The notes below the pieces were generated by a model. That model did no database searches and was not told where the DNA came from. It saw nothing but the letters and a program-made list of their open reading frames with translations. A stretch of DNA of 64,000 nucleotides from Heliocidaris erythrogramma. Taxonomy: Eukaryota; Echinodermata; Echinoidea; Camarodonta; Echinometridae. Shown here piece by piece: positions 10,831-23,141 of this stretch. Positions within the stretch are counted from its first letter, which is position 1; each line of letters opens with the position of its first letter. Location: contig CM046869.1 of the NCBI GenBank assembly GCA_025617745.1, positions 19,484,994 through 19,548,993 of the forward strand, written 5' to 3'. The translations under genes were made by a program, and so were the position numbers.

Positions 10831-10938
10831 CTTGTGAATCTTATGAATTGGACCCCTTTTACAAAATTCTGGAGCCACCCGTCATAAGCCCAACAACAAC
10901 AACACACACACACACGTACACAGTCTTGTATTGCTTTA

Positions 10939-11105
10939 TTTCCGAGGACAAGTATTGTTCCTCTATTGTTCCTCCGTCCTCGGACAGTAAACGGAATAAG
11001 GCACAAATTCATTGTTCGACGTTCGAGGACTAGTGTCCGGCTTCCGAGGACCATTGTTCTCATGATTTTTTTTTCTCTGTCCGAAAATGTCCTCGGACAT
11101 ACGGC
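10939..11105. repeat. Motif palindrome with TCCGAGGAC units
   Basis: The unit TTCCGAGGAC or its complement GTCCTCGGAC occurs at about 10941, 10976, 11029, 11042 and 11086 in both orientations, within ~165 bp. This is smaller than the motif palindromes at 9886, 30338 and 55024 but has the same style. The overlapping frames on both strands are by-products of the symmetry. Confidence 0.65.
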
Positions 11106-11122
11106 TAAACACGCCCATAAGT

Positions 11123-11275
11123 CCACGCAGGTATACTTGTGTGTCTTTCCCTTTGTTCTCTCTATTGTTCAAATAGCCACACAAGCAGCAAAAAAAGCCA
11201 CACAAACCTGACGGAATAAAGGCATCTATTGTGTTTGACTGTCCAATTAGTCACACAAGTATACCTCTGTTGGTA
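11123..11275. repeat. Motif palindrome with CACACAAG units
   Basis: The outer arms pair: 'GCAGGTATACTTGTGTG' (11127-11143) with CACACAAGTATACCTCTG (11251-11268). Between them GCCACACAAG-like units recur at 11175, 11196 and, inverted, near 11228. It is adjacent to the TCCGAGGAC palindrome at 10939-11105. Confidence 0.7.
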
Positions 11276-11334
11276 CACACACACGCACCTACACCACCCA
11301 CCCACACACCCTTCTCCCCCAAAATGGACTAATG

Positions 11335-11417
11335 CTACTGCAAACTCTCTCACTCTCTCTTTCTTTCTTTCTTTCTCTCTCTTTTTCTCTCTCTCTCGCT
11401 CTCTCTCTTTCTCTTGG
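11335..11417 (+). repeat. (CT)n-rich microsatellite
   Basis: Pyrimidine tract of CTCT and TTTC repeats; frames through it encode Ser/Leu/Phe repeats only. Confidence 0.9.
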
Positions 11418-11527
11418 TCATAATAATCTGGATAGATCACGAAAAAGGCAAAAGGGATGTAGCAGAACAAACAAACCCCCAAAACCCCCCAAAACCCGAC
11501 GGAGTAGCACTGTCGTGGAGTACGGGT

Positions 11528-11593
11528 GTTTGGAGTCAGAAGGGCGTTAACTCTGTACAAATGATGGGACTTAACGCCCTTCTGATTCCAAAC
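11528..11593. other. 66-bp near-perfect hairpin
   Basis: Arms 'GTTTGGAGTCAGAAGGGC' plus GTTAA (11528-11550) and the complement at 11571-11593 match over 23 bp with one mismatch, around a 20-base loop. It may be a very short foldback element like the 77-bp hairpin at 47759-47835. No terminator context is expected in this genome. Confidence 0.7.
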
Positions 11594-11743
11594 AGACGAA
11601 GTATCAAGGCGGCAATGCGTCAAGGACTATTAGACCCCTGTTCCTTCGCCCCAATTAAATCCTCTTTCGCCACTCGATGACGATGATGAGCATGGATGCA
11701 GCTCAAAGGCGGTTCAATGCCCCGTTCAAAGGTGATCTGCCTT

Positions 11744-11795
11744 AAAGAAAGAGAGAGAGAGAGAGAAGAAGAAGAAAGATAGAGAGAGAGAGAAA
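11744..11795 (+). repeat. (GA)n microsatellite
   Basis: Purine tract of GAGA with GAAGAA interruptions. Confidence 0.9.
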
Positions 11796-12795
11796 TACGC
11801 GACGGCGAAATAAAATATATCATTTAATGACCTTAGGAGTAATAACGTTTAATTTTCAGGTATCATAATGTACATGTATGTTCATATATTCAAATGCTCC
11901 ACGTAAAGTTGAAAACATTGCGTCTCTTAAACTTGTCTAAATATAATACTTTTTGTATGTTAGCTCACAAATGTTATTTTATGGAGTTGAGCCTTGCTTT
12001 CTGTGATGTATTCATTCATGTATGTACTTTCTAAATGGTGAAGCAAATAAAAAGCATGTTGTTTCTCTCTTTCATCTTCAACCAATTCAATTTTATAACA
12101 ATATATGTATTGGATGTAACGCCCCGAAGGGACTTATAAATTGCAGGTTTCGTTGTCTGTAGAGGCGGAAGTACTTGTGTACTTATAAGACGGCAAGTGC
12201 CCATTAGAATATGCCCCTTGAATATCCCTTATGCAAAATGTTGATGTTCATTCACAACCCTTTGTCGAATGATTGAATAAATTGAATAAGTTATACAAAA
12301 CCAAGTGATGGAGAACTTAGAACTGAATTTTATGTAACATTCGCGAAGTGGCAATGACCCAGATTCAACTCGTGTTTCATTTTGGTCATGATTAAACCGT
12401 AAACATGTTTGCCGTGCTCCTCGGAAGCCAGGCCTTTTCTCATCACCGAATTAATCATGGGTACACGTATCAAAAGAGGCAGTTACTTGATTAAATTACG
12501 CCTCTGCTGTTAAATACAGTAAAAGCAAGAAAGCACGTTTTCCATTATCAGTTCGATTGTAGACCTGTCTTATGCATTTCACGTTTTTTCCCGGAGTAAA
12601 TAGTATATCATCAGAGGTACTTTCCGTATTATGAGGCTAGCAAATTTTGAAAATTAGGTCAGTACTGTCCTTTCCTTTTTTCAACTGCTAAATAGATCAA
12701 GATGGTCTCCCCTTAATGAATTGGAAAAGCGAGAGAGATAAATGAATCTACTTTCAAATGAGCTATCCACAAAGATGTACTTAAGGTGGAGGAGA
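11796..12795. other. Non-coding stretch
   Basis: About 1 kb with no convincing open frame, repeat family or RNA gene. Likely unique AT-rich intergenic DNA. Confidence 0.45.
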
Positions 12796-12832
12796 ATGGG
12801 ATGGGAGAAAGGGGGAGGGGGAGAGAGATTGG

Positions 12833-12873
<41 letters not shown>

Positions 12874-12986
12874 AGACGAAGAGGGAGAGAATACGAAGAG
12901 AAAGAGAGAGAGGTTGAGATAGAAAATAAGAGAGGATGAGGAATGAGATAAAGAGACAGACAGACAGAGGCAGACAGACAGAGGGA

Positions 12987-13023
<37 letters not shown>

Positions 13024-13030
13024 AAGAGAA
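12796..13030 (+). repeat. (GA)n polypurine tract
   Basis: Almost pure purine on the plus strand, made of GAGA with GGGA, GAAGA and CAGA (12956-12980) interruptions. The opposite-strand 116-codon frame (12713-13063) is Ser/Leu-rich low complexity and not a gene. Confidence 0.9.
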
Positions 13031-13227
13031 GAAGAATTGAATTGGTTTATAAAGATAAGTCATGTTGCTTGAAATCTGGTACTGTTTTACTGATCCGAAA
13101 TTTTAGTAAAACGCAATAAAGATTTAATGATAAATACCTGTTGAGAGCAAGGAAAGCGTTAGCTCATAAACTTTTACCAGAGAAATTTAATAGTTAGCAC
13201 CATTCTGACTCTTATAGACATATTAAT
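13031..13227. other. Short spacer
   Basis: No gene or repeat recognised. Confidence 0.4.
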
Positions 13228-14707
<1,480 letters not shown>

Positions 14708-14852
14708 GGAGAGAATAAAAGAAAGAGAGAGAGAGAGAGAAAGAGAAAGAGAGAGGGAGGGAGAGAGATATAAATAAAGAGAGAGAGAGAAAGAAAGAGA
14801 GGGGCGGAGAGAGAGAGAGAGAGAGAAAGCGTGAGGGAGAGAGAGAGAGCAA
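14708..14852 (+). repeat. (GA)n polypurine tract
   Basis: GAGA repeats with AAAG and GGGA interruptions. The reverse frames are Ser/Leu low complexity. Confidence 0.9.
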
Positions 14853-14987
14853 GGAAAGAATCTCAACCAGTATAGGCGCTTTGAAAAATACTTCCTTGTC
14901 CTATAAAATTCTTGTCTATTATTAACAAACCATCTGGCACAATCATTTCAGGCTTGACCCTTTGGCGACAACTGCCAATATTTTGTG

Positions 14988-15240
14988 GTAGAGGTGTTGT
15001 GGTCTAGTGGATACGTCAACGGACTGTAGATTACAAGGTACGGGGTTCGAATCCCAGCCCAACGTCCTTTGGCAAGACATTAATGTACATTTGCCACTCT
15101 CCACACAGGTGTAAATGTGTAACTGTATTATGCTTGAGCGCTAGTTACTTTGACGGCTTGGCTATAACCAGGGTAATAAGCGCCACGAGCGTCACAGCGT
15201 GACGGATATGAGCGCTACATAATTATATGACCATTATTAT
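14988..15240 (+). repeat. tRNA-derived SINE, near full length
   Basis: Head 'GTAGAGGTGTTGTGGTCTAG' with A-box-like TGGTCTAGTGG and B box 'GGGGTTCGAATCCCAG' (15045-15060), then the conserved body and a short ATTAT tail. Same family as 6577, 13228 and 16357. Confidence 0.9.
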
Positions 15241-16034
15241 AAAATGGTTTCAAACTGAAGATGAAAAGTTAAAGCCTTGAGTTCTAACTTTATTATATTG
15301 ATGCAACTAAGACATGAACACCATTGAAATAAAAATGATATAATACTCTATAATAATATAAGACACGGAGATTACGAAATGATATATTGAAGTTTCCTTG
15401 TTACCTTATACATTACTCGTCCTATAAAAATTAATGTATTCTTATTATATCGCTCGCGTGCGTAACGTAATGATAGGTTTCGATATTGTTTCCAAAGATA
15501 ATAGCACTGCTGCTAAGAGCTGCTAAAGATTCATTTATCCTGTCAGGTACCTTCCAAGTACATCTTATCTATTTGACCAATCATGCCTGGAACGATAGCG
15601 GCACACTAATGTAGAGTAATGTCTTGCCCTAGGAAATTAGAGCAGGGCTGGGAGACGAACCCTCCTCCTGTAAATGTCAAATGAATGAACGACTGTGATT
15701 GACATTCTGAATGGATGCAAAAACACAGTCTATATCTTGTGTATTTCTTTTAGATATTATCATTAGCTGTTATAAAACGGGTTCAAGAATGTAGCCATCC
15801 TGATTGGTCAAATAACACCACGTGACCGTGCAAAAAAAGGTGATAACACTTGGCAAAAAGGCTCTAAAGCACGGCTGAGCTGCACGTACGCGTACCTCTG
15901 GTGCGTGCAAACTTAAAACGCAATGAAAACGCGTAGTTAATTGTCATTTTAGCGCAGGGATTGCATGCGCGCACTGAAACGCGCATATGACTCTTGTTGG
16001 CTGCGCTTCTGTGATGTCATCCAGGAAAGCAAAT
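15241..16034. other. Non-coding stretch
   Basis: Mostly AT-rich. From about 15780 the text becomes richer in CpG and GCGC ('ACGCGTAGTTAATTG', 'GCATGCGCGCACTGAAACGC'), which looks like an old element, but I cannot place its ends. Confidence 0.4.
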
Positions 16035-16317
16035 GGTTGAGTATTCGTGCGTTAGTGCGATCAGGGGAGCGTTTCATCAAGCGTTTTGTCAGTGATTTCT
16101 ACCGACAACTGTTATAAGCTACTGAAATCCTTGCATCTGATTGGCTGAGAGCAAATTTGTCAGTAAAAATCACTGACAAAACGCTTGATGAAACGCTCAC
16201 CTGGCAACAAGCAGGTTTTTTATCGTGGTGTCAAACACACTCGGCTTGCGCCTCGTGCGTATAGTACACCACGATAAAACATTTGTGTTGCCAGATCGCA
16301 CCAACGCACTCCCAACC
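16035..16317. mobile_element. Palindromic element interrupted by a second MITE
   Basis: The right arm (16266-16317) read as its complement gives GGTTGGGAGTGCGTTGGTGCGATC then TGGCAACACAAATG then TTTTATCGTGGTGT. The left arm contains the same three blocks, but the insert at 16063-16200 splits 'GCGTTAGTGCGATC' (ends 16062) from 'TGGCAACAAGCAGG' (from 16202). The right arm therefore preserves the empty site. The loop holds 'CTCGGCTTGCGCCTCGTGCG'. Non-autonomous. Confidence 0.8.
16063..16202. mobile_element. MITE with GGGGAGCGTTTCATCAAGCG ends and CCAAT core
   Basis: Perfectly readable inverted ends, GGGGAGCGTTTCATCAAGCG and CGCTTGATGAAACGCTCACC, enclosing a second paired block (TTTTGTCAGTGATTT / AAATCACTGACAAAA). 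The centre carries 'TTGCATCTGATTGGCTGAG', an inverted CCAAT box. It is inserted in the palindrome at 16035-16317. A copy with near-identical ends lies at 17205-17566. Confidence 0.85.
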
Positions 16318-16356
16318 ATGTATCAATAGTATACTATGACTGTTATGAATGCACAA

Positions 16357-16557
16357 GTAGAGGTGTCGTGGTCTAATGGATAAGTCACAGGACTGTAGAT
16401 CACAGGGTATGGGAATCGAATCCCAGCCCGGCACTAACGTCCGTTGACAAGACATTAATCTACATTTGCCACTCTCCACCCAGGTGTAAATGGATTCCTG
16501 ATATGCTTGAGCGCTAGTTACTTAAACCGGCGGCTCGGCTATGATCATGGATAACGT
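16357..16557 (+). repeat. tRNA-derived SINE, 3' truncated
   Basis: Head 'GTAGAGGTGTCGTGGTCTAA', B box with one change ('GGGAATCGAATCCCAG') and the conserved body up to 'GGCTCGGCTATGATCATGG'. The terminal GACGGATATGAGCGC block and the ATT tail are missing. Confidence 0.85.
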
Positions 16558-16860
16558 AAAGTGTAGAAAATAGTTTTGTCTGCACTAAGTACCACCACGA
16601 TTTAATATGAAATAATATTATTATCTGAGGATCTTTTGGAGAAAGTTTAGTAGTAATCTGGAGTTTTGATAATGGAAAATTAATTTCTCAGGATTATAAT
16701 CAAATTTAATGATCAAATCTATACATAATTATAACTGATGAATATTATGTGCAAGACGCCTTGGTAGAAAGTGTGTAATATAATAGCGAAGTAATAAGCA
16801 ATGAAAGATAACTAAATCGAGCTATTCCGATAAATATGTATGATGATGTATCTATCCAGA
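16558..16860. other. Non-coding spacer
   Basis: AT-rich, nothing recognised. Confidence 0.4.
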
Positions 16861-16998
16861 GGGGTGTTTCATCGAGTGTCTTGTCGGTGTTTGTTACCAA
16901 CAAATGTGCTCTCAGCCAATCAGATGCAAGGACTTCAGTAGCTTATATCAGTTATTCCAATTTGCCATTCATGACAAGTTTTATGAAACAGGATCCTG
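16861..16998. mobile_element. Diverged CCAAT-core MITE
   Basis: Ends GGGGTGTTTCATCGAGTG and CATGACAAGTTTTATGAAACAGG enclose 'GCTCTCAGCCAATCAGATGC', the shared core of the CCAAT-core MITE group. Its two ends resemble two different subfamilies (16063 type on the left, 29398 type on the right). Confidence 0.7.
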
Positions 16999-17204
16999 AT
17001 GTCACTCTGATGTGCAATATGAATTTTTGCATATTATCAAAAGTTTTGTCGGCTTTTAATATTTTGGTCTATCGATGAGCCCAAGCATGAAAGACAAAGA
17101 CAGATGACAATTTAAGGTTTACAAGAAGCTCACTCTTTTTTGATAGTTATCACGCATTGAATATTCAGTGAAGTAATAATGTATAAGCAGTATAATGGGG
17201 ATCA

Positions 17205-17280
17205 GGGGAGCGTTTCATCAAGCGTTTTGTCAGTGATTCTCACCGACAACTGTTATAAGCTACTGAAATCCTTACATCTG

Positions 17281-17316
<36 letters not shown>

Positions 17317-17566
17317 TTGGGTATTTATATAGCGCTCGTATCCACAAATGGTGCTCAAGGCGCTCCAATATTACCCTGGCTTTAGCCGAGCTGCCATATA
17401 AGGCGCTCAAAGCATTTCAAGGAATAAATTCCTACCAGGTACCCATTTACTACACCTGGGTGGAGAGTGGCAAATGTAGATTAATGTCTTGCCAAAGGAC
17501 ATTAGTGGCTGAGAGCAAATTTGTCAGTAAAAGTCACTGACAAAACGCTTGATGAAACGCTCCCCA
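17205..17566. mobile_element. MITE (16063 type) split by a SINE fragment
   Basis: The left part 17205-17280 ('GGGGAGCGTTTCATCAAGCG' to 'CTTACATCTG') and the right part 17508-17566 ('GCTGAGAGCAAATTTGTC' to CGCTTGATGAAACGCTCCCC) match the intact copy at 16063-16202. Only the short 'ATTG' of the core is absent or displaced at the join. The intervening 227 bp is a SINE fragment. Confidence 0.85.
17281..17507 (-). repeat. 5'-truncated SINE nested in a MITE
   Basis: On the minus strand it starts within the conserved body (CACTAATGTCCTTTGGCAAG), lacks the tRNA head and B box, and ends in an (ATT)11 tail (17281-17315). Truncation at the 5' end is the usual outcome of target-primed insertion. It sits inside the MITE at 17205-17566. 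Confidence 0.85.
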
Positions 17567-18204
17567 GTTTTACAGGCTAATTTGCCTTTTACCATGTTTG
17601 ATGATCTTTCACATCCGCTGCATATCCAAATCTTATTCATTCTGGGAATGGGTTGTTTTTATTCTTTGTATTTATTTATTTATTTATTTCTGATATTTAG
17701 ACAGGGTGACTCATTATCACCAATAGTGGGGGTCTTCCACGAGACCCTGTTTGCAATAATAAGAAACAACAGTAAAACACTCACACAAAAACCCCACAAC
17801 CAAATCATTAATATAAACTCAAAGAGCAACAAAAAATAAATCAGAGCATGTATAAACATATATACAAAGTATCTGGTATCCTCGTAGTGAATGTTTTGTT
17901 TGTTTTGTTTTGTTTTGTTTTGTTTTGCTTTGTTTTTGTTAAAGTTTATAACGTTTTTGCATAAATATATAAATAACTAGATGGTAATTAGTTTTAAAAC
18001 CCGATGAAAAGTAACTATTAGCATATTTAGGTATGTATTAGACTTTGAAAAAATGCATCATGAACTTTTAAACGTATATTTTATCATGTTTTTTTTTTAA
18101 GAGATGCAAAATAATCTTGAATATTTAATCTTTTCAACACCAGAGATAAAATATAACTTCTCCCGTCCTTTAACTTCTGGACATTCAGACCCTCCTGGGG
18201 CTGA
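17567..18204. other. Non-coding stretch with (TTTTG)n
   Basis: Contains (TTTG/TTTTG)n at 17889-17935 and no convincing open frame. Confidence 0.5.
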
Positions 18205-18305
18205 GATCCTGGGCACTGTTTCATCATAAAACATAACAAGTTGCAATAACTGTTATAAGTTACTGAAATCCTTGCATCTGATTGGCTGAGAGCCAATTGC
18301 ACTGC
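18205..18305. mobile_element. Half of a CCAAT-core MITE
   Basis: 'CACTGTTTCATCATAAAACA' is followed by 'AACTGTTATAAGTTACTGAA' and 'CTTGCATCTGATTGGCTGAG'. This matches the left and central parts of the family; the right half is missing. A 72-codon minus frame across it is a by-product. Confidence 0.65.
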
Positions 18306-20511
18306 ATATTCCTATGACAACATATTATGATTTCCCGGATGAAAAGTGAAATTGTATTGCACTATTTCAGGTGAATTCACAGTGATAGTCCATATACTGT
18401 CAGTAAAATAACGCACAGGGCGATTATTTCATTTATTACAACGTCGTAATTATATTGATGTATTTTTTTATTTGATGAGTGCATTACCTCCTGGGGACGA
18501 AATAAAAAGTATGGCGTGTTTGTTTCTTAGCTTCAGGGATATAAGCCCATTTAAAATCTGCTTGTTGTCACGTCTGTACGTATTTATGTGTTAAAAGGAC
18601 AAAATGAAAGTATAATGAGAACACGTAGTGAGTCATTGACCTTTGCAAATAAGTGAGTAGGTGTTTTTAATGACAAGCTCCAGTGTTTATCTGTTTCTTC
18701 TCTTCTTTTCTCAATTATACTGCCTCTCTTTGTTGTTTTTTTTTTCAGCTCCAACCCTCCTCAGAGAATAAATGAATTCAGCTCGCATGTAGGAATTGAG
18801 GCTTTGGTAATAGCACTGCATGGTATAGAGTTTGCAGTCACAAATCCTGTTTCGTCATAACGCGTAACGCGTCTAAAATGTGAGACTACTCCTTAGATCT
18901 TGTACGGTAGCTACAGCCAGAGACTAACAAAGTTTGGCGAGGCTCTAGACCTGTTTTATAGCATTGTGCTAACGAAAACAAAAACAATACAGGTGGGCTT
19001 GATGTTCTTTGTAATTCTGTAAGCACATGTTTTAACAAAACTTCAACAAATATCTTTGAAGGAATGGTTAATGTGTTCCCAGAAATGAAAATGCTAATAT
19101 ATTTTCAAAACTGACTTATATTACTCCTAGAAATTAGAATAATAATATATTTTTTTTTGACATGTTTTACAATGAATACAACGATTCCCATTTAAATTTA
19201 ATTATTTAGTTGTGATTTCTAACAGAAAACGTTTTGCAAAGCTGCATTTGATAATTCGAAATGAGCTGCGCTGACTGAAAAAACCGACACCTTCGTAGAA
19301 AAGTAAAAGCTTTGATTTTTATCAAAATAAAGGCTCTCGCGGATGAATTCATATAAATTGATCAAGCAGACTGAATATCGCGGCAGTTCCTCCTGTAACA
19401 GACATGAAATGTTTCAGTACATTTATAGATTGTCAACAAATTTCGGTTGTCCCTTGATAGTGAATGCAATTCAGCCTATTTCATTCATTTCCTTTGACAT
19501 GTACGTTAGCTTTGTTTACAGATGTAATCTAACAGCGATGCGACAGGCGAATACAAACATTTCCAACGCTCTTCAATTCCAAGAAGTAAAATTTAGTCAA
19601 TATTGCGCTCCATAAGTGTTCGGAAATGGAGAACTCGGAGTATACAATCTCATCTGTGCAAAGTTGAACATGTTGAAAGAATGCTGGGGAGAGGCGGTTC
19701 CTGGAAATTTTAAGCTGTTAGTAATGCTTCATTACTTTCCATGCTGATTTGCTACTAAATTGGAAACCATTTGCCTTTAAACAGTACTCTCGAGTGGTTT
19801 GATCTCAGTCGCTTTTTTACTCTGTATGAGAGAAAATGTAGGACCGCTAAACTTTCAATGTCACCATACCCGTCATGCCGGCGTTTTCGTGGTATGATTC
19901 TTTCGCGAATTGCATGTTTCAACGTTTTCCCCCTTTTATTGTAAAGCAATAGATATATCGATAGAATCAAGACAGAACTGGAAAAAAATCAGATACAGAT
20001 TTGAAAAAGAGAGGGTAAAAAGCACCCCCCCCCCCCAAAAAAAAAAAAAAAAAAAGAAAGAAAAAGATACTAACTAACAAAATGATGCAGTATGCAAAAG
20101 AGAAATGTTATCGTAACATGAAACTTCTGCGCTTCTTGAAACTCGGATTCGCAAAAGTTTCTTGAAACCGGTAGTGTCTGGTTTTACCATGTTACATGTG
20201 ATGTCATTTATGTTTTTAATCACCAAGTTTGGTACCCTTAGAAATCTTTTCGTTATGACTGTACTATTAGAATGCCTGTTTTTGCTATACAAACAAGAAA
20301 TCTCTTTCCTTATTGCATACCATAAGCATACGTGGGCGGTCTTTTTGATCCTGAAGCATTTCGGGTGAATGGATTTGCACCTGGAAAAGACCCACTCAAG
20401 TAATTATCAAACGCAGCAAGCACCTACTTCAGGTACATGCGGTGTTTGGGGGAAAAATCGTCTTGGTCTTCCCAGGTATTCTCTATGAAGGTCTGGAAAT
20501 TTTGAGAGACG

Positions 20512-20512
<1 letters not shown>
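18306..20512. other. Non-coding stretch, mostly unique
   Basis: About 2.2 kb with several weak frames (19343-19615 +, 19755-19970 -, 20074-20292 -, 20162-20368 +), none with domains or credible splice borders. A C-run/A-run junction lies at 20026-20056. Confidence 0.45.

Positions 20513-20552
<40 letters not shown>
20513..20552 (+). repeat. (GAT)n microsatellite
   Basis: About 13 GAT units; the reverse frame is polyserine. Confidence 0.9.
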
Positions 20553-20554
<2 letters not shown>

Positions 20555-21084
20555 AGATGTTGGCAGACTGCAATCATCAGCAAAGTCAATTTCTTTGCTG
20601 TGTTGGTGGTGTATCCATATAGTGATAAGGGGGGTCCTCTAGAGGGGAGGGGAATGTACAGGGGCAAGAGCGAAGAAGAAGATTGGGCGTATGCCGGCTC
20701 CATCCTATGATGGATACGTCACTGCCCTGTCGTCTTGCTTCGCCATTACAAGGTGAAAGACCTTCTCCATCAAAGAATCCCTAGGAATAACTCCTTCAGT
20801 ATATTAAACAGGTATGCACATGGTGTCTCCATTAGATGCACTCCGTTTCTCGAGACTCTTTCTTAGAAGTTCTGAACTTTTTTGAAGAAATTTTAATGAA
20901 GATGACAGGTAGCAATCAGGTTCAAGTTTAGAGACTGGAATTTAAACAAAATAATTATTTTACATAAAATATCTTTTGCACAAGTTGTGCCTTGAGCATT
21001 TGATCATCAGCTCATTATCCTGTTTTTTTTTTGGTGTTTTTTTACAGAAATGGCTGTGGACGTCATGAGTAAAACTCGTTCGTA
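20553..21084. other. Non-coding spacer
   Basis: No gene or repeat family recognised. Confidence 0.4.
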
Positions 21085-21107
21085 TTTATTTATTTATTAT
21101 TTTTTTT

Positions 21108-21141
<34 letters not shown>

Positions 21142-21269
21142 GGGGGGGGGGGGGTACTTTCAATGCATCTCTCTGTTTTTCCAGTCAATTCGAATCGTAA
21201 TATTGGCCTTCAGTGCGCACGCAATAGTCTGGCTTTTCAGCCGTTAGAGAGCCCCCCCCCCCCCCCCCC
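21085..21269. repeat. Poly(T)-poly(G) junction and nearby C run
   Basis: T run of about 35 (21103-21140) directly joined to about 13 G (21141-21153), and a C run at 21251-21269. Such joined homopolymers recur at 20026 (C/A) and 22147 (C/A). They may mark old element junctions or be assembly-sensitive low complexity. Confidence 0.8.
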
Positions 21270-21666
21270 GCACAAACATCCACACTCACGCACCGGCCCA
21301 CACATTACTTTGTTCAGCTCTCATCCTCATCATTTTCATCTCAGCTGTCTTTGTATTCCAAGGTTGGTGTCTTTTTCCTGTTGATCATTGTAGTTAATTC
21401 TTTGGTTGAGAGGTAAAGGAAACGGAATGAAAGTAATCTTCGAAACCATACAATATCATTCACAACCGGTAAGTAAAGGGAGCAAAATTAGACAGATGAT
21501 AAGCAAAGGATGTATCACAAATGCAGGAAGAGTGCGTCATCTCAAGAATTAGAAGGAAAAAATATCTTAATTGCATACGATCTGCCGTTTGACTGTAATT
21601 AAGGACTGGTAGAAGGGCAGCAGTGACGAGTAAAGTATTCCTGCAGCCCAGATGCTAAGAAGTCTA
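21270..21666. other. Non-coding spacer
   Basis: No gene or repeat family recognised. Confidence 0.4.
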
Positions 21667-21890
21667 CAACAATAAAAGTTTTATACATTTATATTGCGCC
21701 CAAAATCCACCCTTAGGAATGCGCCGCAAAATATACTTCTATCACCCTGCATGGCTTTAACCAAGCTGCCTTAAGACGCTGAAAGCATTTACTACTCCTA
21801 GGTTAAGAATGGCAAATATAGATTAACATCCCGCCAAAGGACATTAGTGCCGCTGATGGGACTCGAACCGATAACCGTTAGATTTACAAA
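21667..21890 (-). repeat. Degenerate tRNA-derived SINE
   Basis: On the minus strand it shows a B-box remnant (complement of 'GGGACTCGAACCG', 21859-21871), 'CACTAATGTCCTTTGGCGGG' and a decayed body ending at 'AATATAAATG'. Clearly older than the copies at 13-17 kb. Confidence 0.7.
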
Positions 21891-22145
21891 AGGTGTGTAA
21901 AGACATTCAAGCAGGACTTGTCAAAATTAAGGAGGGGGAAGAGTGTCGCTTTTTATATTACAAAGTTATGCATAATTCATAATTTTTCCCTGCCATCGCT
22001 TGGTAACATCACCATTAAATTCATTTCTAAAGGCTACGGTTGCAAAATCTGCGTAAAATAATCTTAAAGCATAATCTTTAATATTTCACATTTTCCTAAT
22101 GAACTCAACATAAGGAACGAAAAACTCGCTGTACCGTGCGTTCCT

Positions 22146-22242
22146 CCCCCCCCCCCCCCAAAAAAAAAAAAAAAATAAAAAAAAAAAAAAAAAAAAAATA
22201 AATAAATAAATAAATAAATAAAATAAAAAATAAATAAATTTA
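22146..22242. repeat. C run joined to A-rich tract with (AAAT)n
   Basis: About 14 C followed by about 17 A, then A/T low complexity with AAATA repeats to 22242. The minus frame over it is Phe/Tyr low complexity. Confidence 0.9.
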
Positions 22243-23141
22243 AAAAAATCAGAATATTTTCAACAAATATTAATTCTTGTAGATAGCCTAGCGTCTCTCC
22301 TATCCAATAACACCAACAAAATCTGAATAGCAATTACGTTTCAGTAATCAAAACCCACTTTGTGAAAGGGTGCAAAATTCAGACTTGGCAATAATTGGTA
22401 TTTGTTCTGGCTGATATGAATAAAGTTGAGAACCGTTTAAAATTAACAGTTGAAAAAGTCTCCCCAATTAAATATTTCCAAATATTTTCAGGAATTTTTT
22501 ATACCTCTGGATAGCATAGAGTCTCTTCTATCAAATGACACCAAAATATTTCACAATATTTTACGCTTGAGTGAGCAAAATCCATACTTGACAAATGTTT
22601 GTATATGTTCTGGCTGGTAAAGGCTCGGAAATTTTATGTTCTGATCATTAAAAGACAATTTGTGAAATAACAGCCTTTGTTCACTGTATCTCGTGATAAT
22701 TATATCCCATCAAAACTTTATGGTTTAGTAAGCAAGCAAGGTGAAATTAAGATATTCACCAATATTAACATTTTGAAACACTCAACAAAGTAATTAATTG
22801 CTCACTCAAGCATATGATGCCGATGGGATGTGTAAGATATACAGAGAACAAAGCCTGTTATTTTATAAATTGTCTTTTATTGATCAGAATATGGAGATTT
22901 ATAAGCCTTTTCATGACTCCCAGAGCCAATATCAATATTGTCAAGTCTGGATTTTGCAGCCTTTGACAAAGTGGTTTTTGCTAACTCAAGCGTAAAATGT
23001 TGTGAGATATTTTGGTGTCATTTGATACAAGAGACCCTAAGCTTTTCACAGGTATGAACATTTTCTTTAAATATTTTGAACAATTTATTTGGGGAGGCTT
23101 TTTCCAACTGTTAGCTTTTTTTTTCTGGGACGCACTGTATA
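22243..23141. mobile_element. Large imperfect palindromic DNA-transposon derivative
   Basis: The left arm (22442-22690) and right arm (22840-23114) are imperfect complements over ~250 bp. Paired blocks include CTCCCCAATTAAATATTT with its complement near 23080, ACCAAAATATTTCACAATAT with ATGTTGTGAGATATTTTGGT, and AAAGACAATTTGTGAAATA with the complement near 22860. A third, same-sense copy of the left arm lies at 22243-22410. The right end, CTGGGACGCACTGTAT (23125-23140), looks like a terminal inverted repeat of Tc1/mariner style. No transposase frame remains. Confidence 0.7.
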
